Positions 17,501 through 25,364 of a stretch of DNA of 64,000 nt are shown here, piece after piece (position 1 is the first letter of the stretch; each line of letters opens with the position of its first letter). The notes beneath the pieces are model-generated. The model saw only the letters and a program-made list of their open reading frames with translations, ran no database searches and was not told the DNA's origin. Source of the DNA: Acetobacteraceae bacterium (lineage in GTDB: Bacteria; Pseudomonadota; Alphaproteobacteria; Acetobacterales; Acetobacteraceae). Both the position numbers and the translations under genes were made by a program. The stretch spans positions 1 through 64,000 of the forward strand of contig JAKFUL010000010.1 of the NCBI GenBank assembly GCA_021732665.1. The letters are read 5' to 3'.

Positions 17501-18054
17501 GGAAATGCGCGGGACAGGGCAATGACCTGATCCTGTTCGCTGAGGACGGCGTGACCGAGGTCACCCGCTTCAACATGCCGCGCCAGCCGAAGGAGGATGG
17601 CGAGTGCATCGCCGATTTCGTCCGCGACATCGACGACGCCGAACGCGACGTGATCGGGCTGCAGGTCGTCACCGTCGGCCAGAAGGCCAGTGACATCGCT
17701 CGCGAATGGTTCGAGGAGAACCGCTACCAGGATTATCTCTATCTTCACGGCCTCTCCGTTGAGATGGCCGAGGCGATGGCGGAATATGTCCACAAGCGGG
17801 TGCGGGCGGAGTGGGGTTTTGCGGCCGATGACGAGCGCGACATCGAGAAGATGCTCAGCCAGGGCTATCGCGGCGGGCGTTATTCCTTCGGCTACCCCGC
17901 CTGCCCCAAGCTCGAGGATCAGGAGCCGCTGCTGCGGCTGCTCGATGCCGAACGGATTGGGGTGAGCATCAGCGATGAATGGCAATTGCACCCCGAACAG
18001 AGCACCAGCGCCATCGTCCTGCACCACCCAAGGGCGAAGTATTTTTCGGTCTAG
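14563..18054 (+). CDS. metH: Cobalamin-dependent methionine synthase MetH
   Basis: A complete 1163-aa enzyme making methionine from homocysteine and 5-methyltetrahydrofolate. Residues 1-310 form the homocysteine domain, with the zinc cysteines Cys224 in GLNCATG and Cys290-Cys291 in IGGCCGT. Residues about 345-610 form the folate domain (SIGERCNANGSKAWRE). Residues 640-730 are the four-helix cap, and 722-860 the B12 domain with GDVHDIGKNL, where His734 is the cobalt ligand. The C-terminus is the reactivation domain (INERSLYQFQWGF, RGGRYSFGYPACPKLEDQ) that uses SAM and a flavodoxin. All modules are present in one chain. It follows the ArsR-methyltransferase gene by three bases. metF is not next to it, and no cobalamin riboswitch was seen upstream. 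Confidence 0.97.
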   Translation: MSRPHLLEALAAQVLLCDGGMGSRVQAANLDVEKDYWDNENCTEILNLSRPDLVREIHRGYYEAGADMVLTNTFGGSPITLGEFDLTAKTDEINRRAVELAREAAESFSDGRHRYVIGDIGPGTKLPSLGHIKYDELEEALTQQCRALVNAGVDAILTETNQDTLFIKAAVNAAKTAIREARSTIPIFVQVTVETTGTLLVGPDIAAAATVIHALDVPLLGLNCATGPQEMQEHVRWLSQNWPGLISVQPNAGLPELVDGKTHYPLDAADMAVWMERFVSEFGMNLIGGCCGTDNRHITAQDAMLRRIGNGYRPAPVARKHHWVPSVASLYGAVSLRQENSYFSIGERCNANGSKAWRERQEKQDWDGCVAIGREQVAEASNSLDICTAFVGRDEMFEMSEVITRFTSSVNAPLVIDSTETPVIEAALKLHGGKPIINSINFEEGEKAAEDRMKLAKKFGAAVIALTIDEVGMAKTAEDKLRIARRLVDFACTRHGLPQSDLMIDPLTFTIATGNEDDRKLGQWTLEGIKMIREEFPDIQIMLGLSNISFGLNAAARHVLNSVFLDHAVRAGMTGAIVHVSKIKPLHAIPPEEVQVMEDLIYDRRSEGYDPLQKLLEMFSGRKAADNVAKVKAETVNGRLKDRIVDGDRKGLTDELDDSIAEGNTPLSIINDVLLDGMKVVGELFGAGKMQLPFVLQSAETMKAAVAYLEPFMEKIEGQEKGTIVLGTVKGDVHDIGKNLVDIILTNNGYKVVNLGIKVPLQQIVDAAKEHKAHAIGMSGLLVKSTVVMRENLEEMSRQGVDIPVLLGGAALTRNYVEDDCVQAYASGRVVYARDAFDGLHLMDKVMGNDFDGYLGAVQSKRSGKAKNEKRVLGQADPRGFAPVDVTYAQTRRRRVAAESTPPVPPFWGARIMETAPKALVPFINERSLYQFQWGFRKAGRSLEDFLGWAKQELRPVLKRMLTLTEEQKILKPQAIYGYWKCAGQGNDLILFAEDGVTEVTRFNMPRQPKEDGECIADFVRDIDDAERDVIGLQVVTVGQKASDIAREWFEENRYQDYLYLHGLSVEMAEAMAEYVHKRVRAEWGFAADDERDIEKMLSQGYRGGRYSFGYPACPKLEDQEPLLRLLDAERIGVSISDEWQLHPEQSTSAIVLHHPRAKYFSV

Positions 18055-19003
18055 CCTTCTTCTGCTCGCCCTCGCCGGTTGCGCCGGCGCGCCGCAGCCG
18101 GTGGTGGGGGATGCGCTCTGCTCGGTGCGCAACCAGCCGCGCACGGGCTGGCGGGTGCTGCCGGCGATCGACCTGGCGCGGATCGAGGCGCTGGTCGCCC
18201 GCGGCGTCGAGCGCGAGACCGCGGTGATGGCCGACACGATCGGCGCGCTGGACGCCTATGAGCGGCTGATCGAGGCCGAGCGGCGGCCGGACGGGGCGGT
18301 GGATTTCCTGCTGTCCCGCCAGCGGTTGACCGAGACGGTGCTGCTGGCCACGCTGGATGTCCAGGCCACGCTGGCCATCATCGACTGTGAGGGTGAGCGG
18401 GCGGACCAGCTGCTTTCGCATGTCGAGCGCATCCAGGCGCGGCGGGACCGCAACCTCAGCATGCTTGCGGTGGCGGTGGGCAGCATGACCGCGGTGGCGA
18501 CGGGCGGGCTGTCGCTGGCCGGGCTCGGCCGCGCCTCGGATGTCGTGGGAATCGTGGGCGGCATGGCCGAGGGTCTGGTGGCGGGCTCGCTGCTCTTCGG
18601 CAGCCCTACCGGCCAGCTTCGGCTGAGCCAGAACATGATCGAGGAACTGGCGCGCCAGCCGGAGCGCGCGCTGATCTTCCCGCCCCGCGTCTGGCGCTAC
18701 CTCACCCGGCGCCCGATGCCGGGCGAAGCCAATATCATCGATGAAATGTTCGCCGATTGGCGGACCAACCAGCTTCTCGGGTCGGAGCCCAACGACCCCA
18801 CGCTGATGCAGCTGATCTCCCCCGACGGCATTTACGACGCCGAGGATCTCAACCGGCGCGAGGTGATCTTCGACCAGCTCGATGCCCGGGTCGCGCTGAT
18901 GCAGCGCGACCTTCGCGCCTTCCTTGAGGATGTGGTGGCCCGCCCGGCGCCGCGCGCCTCGGCGCAGATGCGCGCCCGGGTGGAGCGGCGCATCACGCGC
19001 TGA
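17975..19003 (+). CDS. Putative lipoprotein overlapping the metH 3' end
   Basis: A 342-aa frame. After a long n-region, SSLLLLALAGC supplies a hydrophobic stretch and a lipobox (LAGC, Cys near 36), so the mature protein should be lipid-anchored. The rest is mainly helical: an ERETAVMADTIGALDAYERL region, a Gly/Ala-rich hydrophobic stretch (LSLAGLGRASDVVGIVGGMA) near 175-200, and charged C-terminal helices. No family was recognised. The only ATG lies 80 bp inside metH; no later ATG, GTG or TTG precedes the signal sequence. Either translation is coupled to metH with an unusually long overlap, or a rare start is used. Confidence 0.6.
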   Translation: MNGNCTPNRAPAPSSCTTQGRSIFRSSLLLLALAGCAGAPQPVVGDALCSVRNQPRTGWRVLPAIDLARIEALVARGVERETAVMADTIGALDAYERLIEAERRPDGAVDFLLSRQRLTETVLLATLDVQATLAIIDCEGERADQLLSHVERIQARRDRNLSMLAVAVGSMTAVATGGLSLAGLGRASDVVGIVGGMAEGLVAGSLLFGSPTGQLRLSQNMIEELARQPERALIFPPRVWRYLTRRPMPGEANIIDEMFADWRTNQLLGSEPNDPTLMQLISPDGIYDAEDLNRREVIFDQLDARVALMQRDLRAFLEDVVARPAPRASAQMRARVERRITR

Positions 19004-19047
19004 ATGGACCCTGGCCAGGGCCATCGCTTGTGGCTAAACCCCGCGCC

Positions 19048-19398
19048 ATGAAACTCGTCCGCGCCCTTGCCGTCCTCATGATCCTCGCCCTGCCCGCCAT
19101 GGCGCAGCGCAGTGGCCTCTACGACATCTCCGGCACCAACCCCGATGGCAGCCTCTACACCGGCACCATGGCCTTGCAGCAGGTCGGGCTTTCCAGCTTC
19201 CGGCTGACCTGGAATGTCGGCACCAACAGCATCGAGGGTGTGGGGATGGTCAGCGGGCTGACGCTGGCCGTGGTGTTCCAGCTCGGCGAGCAGACGGGAA
19301 TGGGCATGTATGAGCTCCGCCCCTCCGGCGAGCTGGCCGGGACCTGGACCGTTGTCGGCTCCCAGGCCACCGGGACAGAGGTCGCCCGTCCACGCTGA
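19048..19398 (+). CDS. Small secreted hypothetical protein
   Basis: A 116-aa protein starting at the ATG at 19048; a GTG 18 bp upstream is an alternative. Residues 1-20 are a classical signal peptide (MKLVRALAVLMILALPAMAQ) with an AMA-Q cleavage site. The mature part is beta-rich: GLYDISGTNPDGSLYTGTMA, FRLTWNVG, MGMYELRPSGELAGTW, resembling small periplasmic proteins with repeated strand-turn units. Function unknown. It ends exactly where the convergent gene at 19399 ends. Confidence 0.65.
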   Translation: MKLVRALAVLMILALPAMAQRSGLYDISGTNPDGSLYTGTMALQQVGLSSFRLTWNVGTNSIEGVGMVSGLTLAVVFQLGEQTGMGMYELRPSGELAGTWTVVGSQATGTEVARPR

Positions 19399-19656
19399 TC
19401 AGCGCCGGTTCGCCAGGCCGGAGAATTGCCGGGCCTGGCTGCGCTGGATGGCGGCGCGGCGGGCGCGCTGGTCGCTGACGGTCAGCGGCGCGGTAAAGCC
19501 CAGCGGGCGGGCCGGCGCATCCATCCGGGCCAGGTCCTGCGGCATGTTCCAGCCCTGGCCGAAGGCCAGGACTTCGCGGGCCTGGGCGGGGGCGGCGCTC
19601 AGCGCCATGCCGGCGGTCAGGGCCAGGGTGGCGGCCAGGATGGTGAAGTGGCGCAT
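19399..19656 (-). CDS. Small exported hypothetical protein
   Basis: An 85-aa protein with a clear signal peptide (TILAATLALTAGMALSAAPAQA, cleavage near residue 26) and a short basic mature part rich in Arg, Gln and Ala (VSDQRARRAAIQRSQARQ). A purine-rich ribosome-binding stretch made of GA repeats with AAGGA lies upstream. No family was recognised. Confidence 0.55.
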   Translation of the reverse strand: MRHFTILAATLALTAGMALSAAPAQAREVLAFGQGWNMPQDLARMDAPARPLGFTAPLTVSDQRARRAAIQRSQARQFSGLANRR

Positions 19657-19753
19657 GGCGAAATCCTTTCTCTCTCTCTCTCGGGTGGGGCCGGGCTGGC
19701 CTTCCGTGAGAGAAGGAATATCCGCGATCGATCGATAGGTGTTAGCCGATCAA

Positions 19754-19772
19754 ATCTATCTTATCGATAGAT
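19754..19772. repeat. Short perfect hairpin ATCTATC/GATAGAT
   Basis: The arms at 19754-19760 and 19766-19772 pair perfectly around TTATC. An outer TAGGTG/CACCTA pair (near 19736 and 19775) brackets it. The AT-rich element lies between the stop of the reductase gene and the promoter side of the small exported gene. It may be an operator or a weak terminator. Confidence 0.4.
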
Positions 19773-19780
19773 ATCACCTA

Positions 19781-20839
19781 TTAATTCAACCGCAGCTCCA
19801 GAATATGCCTGGGGTCCGGCTGCAACTCGCCGCGCTCCACCTTCTTCACGATCTCGGTCAGCGCGGTGTTGGCCGGGGTGGGGATGCCCAGCGGCGCTGC
19901 CTTCTCGGCCACGAAGCCGTTGAGGAACTCGATCTCGGTGCGGCGGCCCTTGACCATATCCTGGCCCATCGACGGCCGGTGCGCGCCGCCGCGGGCGGCT
20001 TCGGCCACGCGCTTGCGGTCGTATTCGGCGCGCGCCTGCGGGTCGCCCTCGCCGGCGCGGGCGATCACCTCGGGGTCGATGTGCAGGATCTCCTCCAGCG
20101 CGTAGCCCAGCGCCTGGCCGGTGCGGATGGCCTCGGCCCCCAGCCGCGCGGTGAAGGCGCGCAACGCGTCATGGGCCACCACATCGCGGCTGAGCATGCC
20201 GGTGCAGGCCGACATGCCATTGCCCATGACGTTGGTGACCAGCTTCGACCAGCGCTCCCCCCAGAGGTTTTCGGTGAGCGTGGCACTGTCGGAGAGCGCG
20301 CAGAGACGGACGATCTCGCGGGCGCGGTCGGTCGGTCGGCCATGCGGCTCACCCACGCGGTAGACGGTGTGGGCGGCGCCGCCCTTGCCGGAATTGCGGT
20401 GGATGTTGCCCGGCACCATCAGCTCGACCGTGATGGAGGAGGCGATGGCGCCGACCACGCGCCCCCAGCCGACGACGCCGGCAATGGTCTCCTCATTCAT
20501 GCAATTCTGCAGCGAGACGCAGAAGCCGCCCGGCGCGAGATACTGCCGGATCATCACCGTGGCCCATTCTGTGTCGTAGGATTTCATGCAGATGAAGGCG
20601 ATGTCGAAGGGCCGGCCCTTCGCCTCATTCTGCAATTCGGTGATGTGCAGGGCACGGACGGGGGTGGTGAATTCCGCCACATCGCGCAGATGCGTCACCC
20701 GCAGGCCGTTGGCCCGCATGGCCTGCACATGCTCGGGCCATGGGTCGATGAAGGTCACATCCTCCCCCGCCGCGGCCATGTAGGAGCCGGCATAGCCGCC
20801 GACCGCGCCTGCGCCGACGATGGCGATTCTTGGTTTCAT
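19781..20839 (-). CDS. Ketopantoate reductase-like (ApbA/PanE family) NAD(P)-dependent enzyme
   Basis: A 352-aa enzyme. Its start at 20839 has an AGGGGGG ribosome-binding site. The N-terminal Rossmann motif is IVGAGAVGGYAGSYMAAAG, then LQNCMNEETI at the cofactor/substrate interface, and the C-terminal helical domain carries a WSKLVTNVMGNGMSACTG segment with the family's catalytic Lys. It is about 50 residues longer than true PanE, with insertions near residues 270-300, so it probably reduces another 2-oxo acid. It is transcribed away from the FAD monooxygenase operon across a 376-bp gap and is likely part of the same catabolic region. Confidence 0.8.
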   Translation of the reverse strand: MKPRIAIVGAGAVGGYAGSYMAAAGEDVTFIDPWPEHVQAMRANGLRVTHLRDVAEFTTPVRALHITELQNEAKGRPFDIAFICMKSYDTEWATVMIRQYLAPGGFCVSLQNCMNEETIAGVVGWGRVVGAIASSITVELMVPGNIHRNSGKGGAAHTVYRVGEPHGRPTDRAREIVRLCALSDSATLTENLWGERWSKLVTNVMGNGMSACTGMLSRDVVAHDALRAFTARLGAEAIRTGQALGYALEEILHIDPEVIARAGEGDPQARAEYDRKRVAEAARGGAHRPSMGQDMVKGRRTEIEFLNGFVAEKAAPLGIPTPANTALTEIVKKVERGELQPDPRHILELRLN

Positions 20840-21136
20840 TTTTTTGCCCCCCTGGGATCGGAGGAGGATAGGCGGTGAAGGCGCGTGTCGCCAGCAGGCC
20901 ATGGAGGTCGCGGGCGGCGAGCCCGTGGCAGGGCGTGCAGGCCCAGGCGGCAAAGGCCGCGGCATTTCCCGGAGGAGCCAGGGGATGGCTTCGCGCGCGC
21001 GTGGCGCCGATCTCAGGGTCGTTGACGGGGCGCGCCCTCCGACACGATCCCGCGGATGGGGGTTGCCGCCACTTTGGTAACCCTGGGTCTGCGCGGGCCG
21101 TGCGGGTGCCGGGGCAGCGATCCGCTTCCAGGCGTG

Positions 21137-21171
21137 TTCGGAATTGACGAAAGTTGTTCGCCGATATCGAA
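21137..21171 (+). promoter_or_regulatory. Tandem TTCG-N7-CGAA palindromes upstream of the monooxygenase operon
   Basis: Two 15-bp palindromes, TTCG-N7-CGAA, sit at 21137-21151 and 21157-21171, exactly 20 bp apart, so on the same helix face. Both are preceded by G, giving GTTCG, the half-site type known from IclR-family operators such as PcaR. TTGACG at 21144-21149 could be a -35 box overlapped by the first site. The start codon is 45 bp downstream. The rest of the 376-bp gap (20840-21215) holds no gene I can support. Confidence 0.5.
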
Positions 21172-21215
21172 TGCGATTGAACCAGCCTCTCGGGCCGGGC
21201 CTGGGGGGGAGAGCC

Positions 21216-22424
21216 ATGGCGGGTGCCGGGGCGGCAATGAAGGTTCTGATCGCCGGAGCTGGCCTGGGCGGCCTGGCGGCGGCGCTGGCGCTGCTGCAGC
21301 GCGGCATCGATGTCGAGCTCTTCGAGCAGGCACCGGCGCTGCGCGAGGTCGGCGCCGGCGTGCAGATCAGCGCCAATGGCTCGCGGGTTCTCCATCTGCT
21401 CGGCATCGCGGCGGCGGTGCAGCGCGAGGCCTGCGACGCCAGCGGCAAGGAGATACGGCTCTGGAGCACCGGGCGCAGCTGGAAGCTGTTCGACCTGGGG
21501 GCGGAATCCGTGGCCCGCTACGGCTTCCCCTACTACACCGTCTACCGGCCGGACCTGCATGCGGCCCTGGTGGAGGGCGTTCGGCGGGTGAAGCCCGATG
21601 CGATCCGGCTCGGCGCCAGGGTCGCGGGCTTTTCGCAGCAGCCGGGCCGCGCCGTGCTGCATCTGGAAGATGGCCAGGCGGTGGAAGGTGATGCCCTGAT
21701 CGGCGCGGATGGCATTCAGTCCGCGATCCGTCACGGGCTGTTCGGCGAAGACCAGGCGCGCTTCTCCGGCATGATGGCCTGGCGCGGGGTCATCCCCATG
21801 ACGTCGCTGCCCGCCCATATGCGCGGTCTGGTCGCGACGAACTGGATCGGTCCCGGCCGCCACGTCGTGCAATACCCCCTGCACCGGGGCGAGTTGATGA
21901 ATTTCGTCGGCATCGTCGAGCGCCAGGACTGGCAGGTCGAATCCTGGAACGAGCGCGGCACGACCGACGAATTGGCGGCCGACTTCCAGGGTTGGCACCC
22001 GGACGTCCAGGCGATGATCCAGGCGATCCCGACCCCCTACAAATGGGCGCTGATGCTGCGCCCGCCGCTGGAGAGCTGGACACGGGGGCGGGTGACGCTG
22101 CTGGGCGATGCCTGCCACCCCACCTTGCCGATGATGGCGCAGGGCGCGGTCCAGGCGATGGAGGATGGGCTGATCCTTGGCCGCGCGCTGGAGACCGCCG
22201 CCGGGGACATCCCCGGGGCGCTGCTGCGCTATGAGCGAGCCAGGCGCGATCGCACCAATCGGATGGTCGTGGCCTCGGCGGAGAACGCGAAGCGCTTCCA
22301 CAATCCGACCCTGGCCGAGGAGGCGGGCGCGCAGGCCTATATCGACCGGGAGTGGGCCGAGGAGCGGGTGCGCGAGCGCTATGACTGGCTGTTCCGCTAC
22401 CAGGTCGAAAACGTGCCGGTTTGA
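21216..22424 (+). CDS. FAD-dependent aromatic monooxygenase (salicylate/6-hydroxynicotinate hydroxylase type)
   Basis: A 402-aa group A flavoprotein hydroxylase. The start at 21216 follows a GGGGGGAGA ribosome-binding site. The N-terminal dinucleotide fold is IAGAGLGGLAAALALLQRG with the acidic end ELFEQAP. The mid motif DALIGADGIQSAIR is the DG fingerprint, and LLGDACHPTLPMMAQGA is the FAD ribityl motif near residues 295-310. Such enzymes use NAD(P)H and oxygen to hydroxylate, often with decarboxylation, an aromatic acid. It is the first gene of an operon with the ThDP enzyme and a reductase; 16 bp separate it from the next gene. Confidence 0.87.
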   Translation: MAGAGAAMKVLIAGAGLGGLAAALALLQRGIDVELFEQAPALREVGAGVQISANGSRVLHLLGIAAAVQREACDASGKEIRLWSTGRSWKLFDLGAESVARYGFPYYTVYRPDLHAALVEGVRRVKPDAIRLGARVAGFSQQPGRAVLHLEDGQAVEGDALIGADGIQSAIRHGLFGEDQARFSGMMAWRGVIPMTSLPAHMRGLVATNWIGPGRHVVQYPLHRGELMNFVGIVERQDWQVESWNERGTTDELAADFQGWHPDVQAMIQAIPTPYKWALMLRPPLESWTRGRVTLLGDACHPTLPMMAQGAVQAMEDGLILGRALETAAGDIPGALLRYERARRDRTNRMVVASAENAKRFHNPTLAEEAGAQAYIDREWAEERVRERYDWLFRYQVENVPV

Positions 22425-22440
22425 AGGGGAGGACACCATA

Positions 22441-24174
22441 ATGGCCCAATACAGTGCCGCGCATTACCTGCTCGAAGCTCTGTGCGAGGCGGGCGTCGAG
22501 CACATTTTCTGCAACCTCGGCACCGACCATGCGCCGATCATCGAGGAACTGGCGCGCTGGGATGCCGAAGGCCGGGCACATCCCACGATCATCCTGTGCC
22601 CGCATGAGAATGTGGCGGTGCATATGGCCGGTGGGTTCGCCGCGATGACCGGGCGCGGCCAGCCCGTGCTCGTGCATGTCGATGCCGGCACGGCCAATGC
22701 CGCCATGGCGCTGCACAACCTGTTCCGCGCCCGGCTGCCGGTGTTTCTCATGGCCGGCCGCGCGCCCTTCACCAGCCACGGCGAATTGCCGGGCGGGCGG
22801 GACAATTACGTGCATTTCGTGCAAGACCCCTATGACATCGCCAGCCTGGTGCGGCCCTATATCCATTGGGAATACTGCCTGCCCTCCGGCGTGGTGGCGA
22901 AGGAGGCCGTGGCCCGCGGCCACGCCATCATGCAGGCCGAGCCGCGCGCGCCGGTCTACATGACCCTGCCGCGCGAGGTGCTGGCGGAGGAGATCGCCGA
23001 GGAGAAGGTCCGCGCCTATCCGGTGGGGCGCTATGCCGGCCTGCCGGCGCGCGGCACCGACCCGGCCACCGCCACGCGCATTGCCGAAGCCCTGATGGCG
23101 GCCGAGAACCCGGTGGCCTTCACCGCCTATCTCGGCCGCAACCCCGAAGCCGTGCCGCTGCTGGACGCGCTCGCGCGGGAGGTCGGCATGCGGGTCGTGG
23201 AACACGCGCCCATCCATCTCAATATCCCGCATGACAGCCCCTGCTTCGCCGGTTTCGACCCGCGCGCGCTGGCCGCGCAGACGGATTGCGGATTGCTGCT
23301 GGACGTGGACGTGCCGTGGATTCCGCTGACGACCAAGCCCAATCCCGATGCGGTCTGGCTGCATCTCGACGTCGATCCGCTGAAGCGTGACCTGCCGATG
23401 TGGAGTTTTCCGGCCGGGCTGCGCGTGGCGGGCGATGGCGCGACGCTGCTGGCCCAGGTGCTGGAGATCATCCGCGCCCGCGCCGATGCCGCTTTTTCCG
23501 CCCGCGCGGCGGCCCGTATCGCCTCCTGGGCGCCGGCGCGGCGCGCGCGCGAGGAGGCGGTGGCCGCCGCCGCCGCCCAGCCCGGCGCGCCCGACGCGCT
23601 CAACCCGGCCTGGGCATTGGCCACGCTGAACCGCCTGATCGGCGCGCAGGACATTCTGCTGAACGAGGCCATCCGCAACGGACCGGTGGTGCAGGCGCAG
23701 ATGCCGCGCACGGTGCCCGGCTCCTATATCGGCCTGGCCGGGGGTGGCCTGGGTTTCTCCGGCGGGATGGCATTGGGCGCCAAGCTGGCCTGCCCGGGGC
23801 GGCGCGTGGTGCAGGTGGTCGGCGATGGCACCTTCCATTTCTCGACGCCCGACAGCGTCTATGCCACGGCGCAGCAATACGGGCTGCCGATCTTCACCGT
23901 GGTGCTGGACAATCGCGGCTGGCAGGCGGTGAAGGAATCCACCTTGCGGGTCTATCCCGCAGGTGCTGCCAAGGCGGGCGACAATTTCCAGTCCCGCCTG
24001 GATGGGCGGCGCAACGACGCGAGACGGCGCTTCGAGGATGTGGCGGTCGCTTTCGGCGCATATGGCGAACGGGCTGTGGCGGCCGAGGAGCTGGAACCCG
24101 CCATCCGCCGCTGCCTGGAGGCGGTGGATGGCGGCCAGGCGGCGGTGCTGACCATCCGCGTGGCGCCGCTGTAG
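22441..24174 (+). CDS. Thiamine diphosphate-dependent enzyme (acetolactate synthase/benzoylformate decarboxylase-like)
   Basis: A 577-aa three-domain ThDP enzyme. The Pyr domain has the essential Glu56 in CPHENVAVHMAGG and an AHYLLEALCEAGVEHIFCNLG start. The middle domain spans about 195-345. The PP domain has the ThDP motif GDGTFHFS (461-468) ending in DNRGW (Asn491). The Gly-rich GLAGGGLGFSGGMALGAKL lies near 430. The family decarboxylates or carboligates 2-oxo acids; the exact reaction is unknown. A GGGGAGGAC ribosome-binding site precedes it. It lies between the FAD monooxygenase and the second reductase, with one base before the next ATG, pointing to a joint pathway. Confidence 0.87.
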   Translation: MAQYSAAHYLLEALCEAGVEHIFCNLGTDHAPIIEELARWDAEGRAHPTIILCPHENVAVHMAGGFAAMTGRGQPVLVHVDAGTANAAMALHNLFRARLPVFLMAGRAPFTSHGELPGGRDNYVHFVQDPYDIASLVRPYIHWEYCLPSGVVAKEAVARGHAIMQAEPRAPVYMTLPREVLAEEIAEEKVRAYPVGRYAGLPARGTDPATATRIAEALMAAENPVAFTAYLGRNPEAVPLLDALAREVGMRVVEHAPIHLNIPHDSPCFAGFDPRALAAQTDCGLLLDVDVPWIPLTTKPNPDAVWLHLDVDPLKRDLPMWSFPAGLRVAGDGATLLAQVLEIIRARADAAFSARAAARIASWAPARRAREEAVAAAAAQPGAPDALNPAWALATLNRLIGAQDILLNEAIRNGPVVQAQMPRTVPGSYIGLAGGGLGFSGGMALGAKLACPGRRVVQVVGDGTFHFSTPDSVYATAQQYGLPIFTVVLDNRGWQAVKESTLRVYPAGAAKAGDNFQSRLDGRRNDARRRFEDVAVAFGAYGERAVAAEELEPAIRRCLEAVDGGQAAVLTIRVAPL

Positions 24175-24175
24175 C

Positions 24176-25111
24176 ATGCGCATCCTGGTGATCGGCTGCG
24201 GCGCGATCGGCGGCATCGTCGCGGCGGCGCTTTCCGGCGCGGCCGAGGTGACGGGGTTCGATGCCAATTCCGCGCATGTCGCGGCGATGGTGGAGAACGG
24301 GTTGCAGGTCACCGGCGCGGGCGCGCCTGTCACCGCATGCTTTGCCGTCACCGACGATGCCGCCAGCCTCGTGGCGCAGCGCTTCGACGCCGCGATCTTC
24401 CTGGTGAAATCGGGCGCGACGGCCGCGGCCGCGGCCGCCCTGGGCCCCGCGCTGGAGGGTGCCGTGCTGCTCACCCTGCAAAACGGCATGGGCAATGCCG
24501 AGGCGCTGGAAGCCCTGCCCAATCCGGTGATCGCGCGCGGCGTGACGATGGATGCCGGGCGCTACCTCGGCCCTGGCCGCGTGGAGCGGCTGATCCATGG
24601 CCAGAAGCTGTGGTTCGGCCCGGTGCGTGGGCCGCTGGAGGCGCTGCACCCGCTGCGAAACGCCTTCGCCGCGGCAGGCCTGCCGGCCGAGGCGATCGCC
24701 GACCCGATGGGCGCGGTCTGGGCGAAATTCGTCTTCAACGCGGTGATGAACCCGGTGGGCGCGCTGCTGCTGGGCGTGAATGCCGCACGCTACGACGTGC
24801 CGGAGATGCGCGAGTTGATCGACGAGATGGCGGCGGAATGCACCGCGGTGGTCGAGGCACTGGGCGGGCATTTCGCCTTCGACCCGATGGGTTTCGTGCA
24901 TCTGGTTCGCTCGGGCGCCTTGCCCCTGTCGCGCCATGCCGGCTCCATGGCGCTGGACATCGCCCGCGGCGGGCCGACCGAGATCGAGGAACTCACCGGC
25001 TTCGTGGTGCGTGAGGGCGCGCGGCTCGGCGTGGCGGTTCCGGCCTGCCGCACGGTCTATCGGCTGGTGAAGGGGCTGGAGTTGGCCGCCGCGCGTCGCG
25101 CGGCCAAGTAA
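24176..25111 (+). CDS. Second ketopantoate reductase-like enzyme
   Basis: A 311-aa ApbA/PanE family protein, near the usual PanE length. The Rossmann motif is LVIGCGAIGGIVAAALSG, the NADPH loop LVKSGATAAAAAALG, then LQNGMGNAEALEALP, and the catalytic Lys in WAKFVFNAVMNPVGAL, with GPTEIEELTGFVV near the C-terminus. It would reduce a 2-oxo acid to a 2-hydroxy acid. It starts one base after the ThDP gene. Its last codons and stop lie inside the first unit of a 27-bp tandem palindromic repeat. Confidence 0.85.
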   Translation: MRILVIGCGAIGGIVAAALSGAAEVTGFDANSAHVAAMVENGLQVTGAGAPVTACFAVTDDAASLVAQRFDAAIFLVKSGATAAAAAALGPALEGAVLLTLQNGMGNAEALEALPNPVIARGVTMDAGRYLGPGRVERLIHGQKLWFGPVRGPLEALHPLRNAFAAAGLPAEAIADPMGAVWAKFVFNAVMNPVGALLLGVNAARYDVPEMRELIDEMAAECTAVVEALGGHFAFDPMGFVHLVRSGALPLSRHAGSMALDIARGGPTEIEELTGFVVREGARLGVAVPACRTVYRLVKGLELAAARRAAK

Positions 25112-25190
25112 AGCTCCGCGCGTCGCGCGGCCAAGTAAAGCTCCGCGCGTCGCGCGGCCGAGTGAAACGCCGCGCGTCGCGCGACCAGCC
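25089..25190. repeat. Four tandem 27-bp units, each with a CCGCGCG-T-CGCGCGG hairpin
   Basis: Units 1 and 2 (25089-25115, 25116-25142) are identical. Unit 3 (25143-25169) differs in its 3' half and unit 4 (from 25170) is degenerate. Each contains a perfect 7-bp inverted repeat around one T. The reductase stop codon is the TAA in unit 1, so the repeat has grown over the gene's end. Stacked hairpins could end transcription or protect the mRNA. Confidence 0.9.
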
Positions 25191-25364
25191 GAGGTGGTCC
25201 GCGCCAGCAACGATTCGAAGAACAGCCCGTCATCATGCGACAGGTCGCGGATGGGCAGCGCGTTTCGGCGGGGCATCCGCGCTTCCGCCCGGCGATTCAT
25301 GGACTTGCGCCAGACCCGGCTTCACGGCTTGCTCACAACCCTCCCTCGTTCACGGCAGGTTTCC

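Noticed and set aside
20925-20939. CTPCH heme-binding-like motif on the minus strand upstream of the reductase gene
   Set aside because: A single CxxCH in a noncoding frame without a signal peptide or axial ligand is expected by chance.
21790-24522. 910-codon minus-strand open frame
   Set aside because: It lies opposite the monooxygenase, ThDP and reductase genes and has no recognisable motif; it is a GC-driven shadow.
23894-25300. 468-codon minus-strand frame with 9-residue GRATRGALL repeats
   Set aside because: The peptide repeat is only the translation of the 27-bp palindromic DNA repeat; the rest is antisense to the reductase gene.
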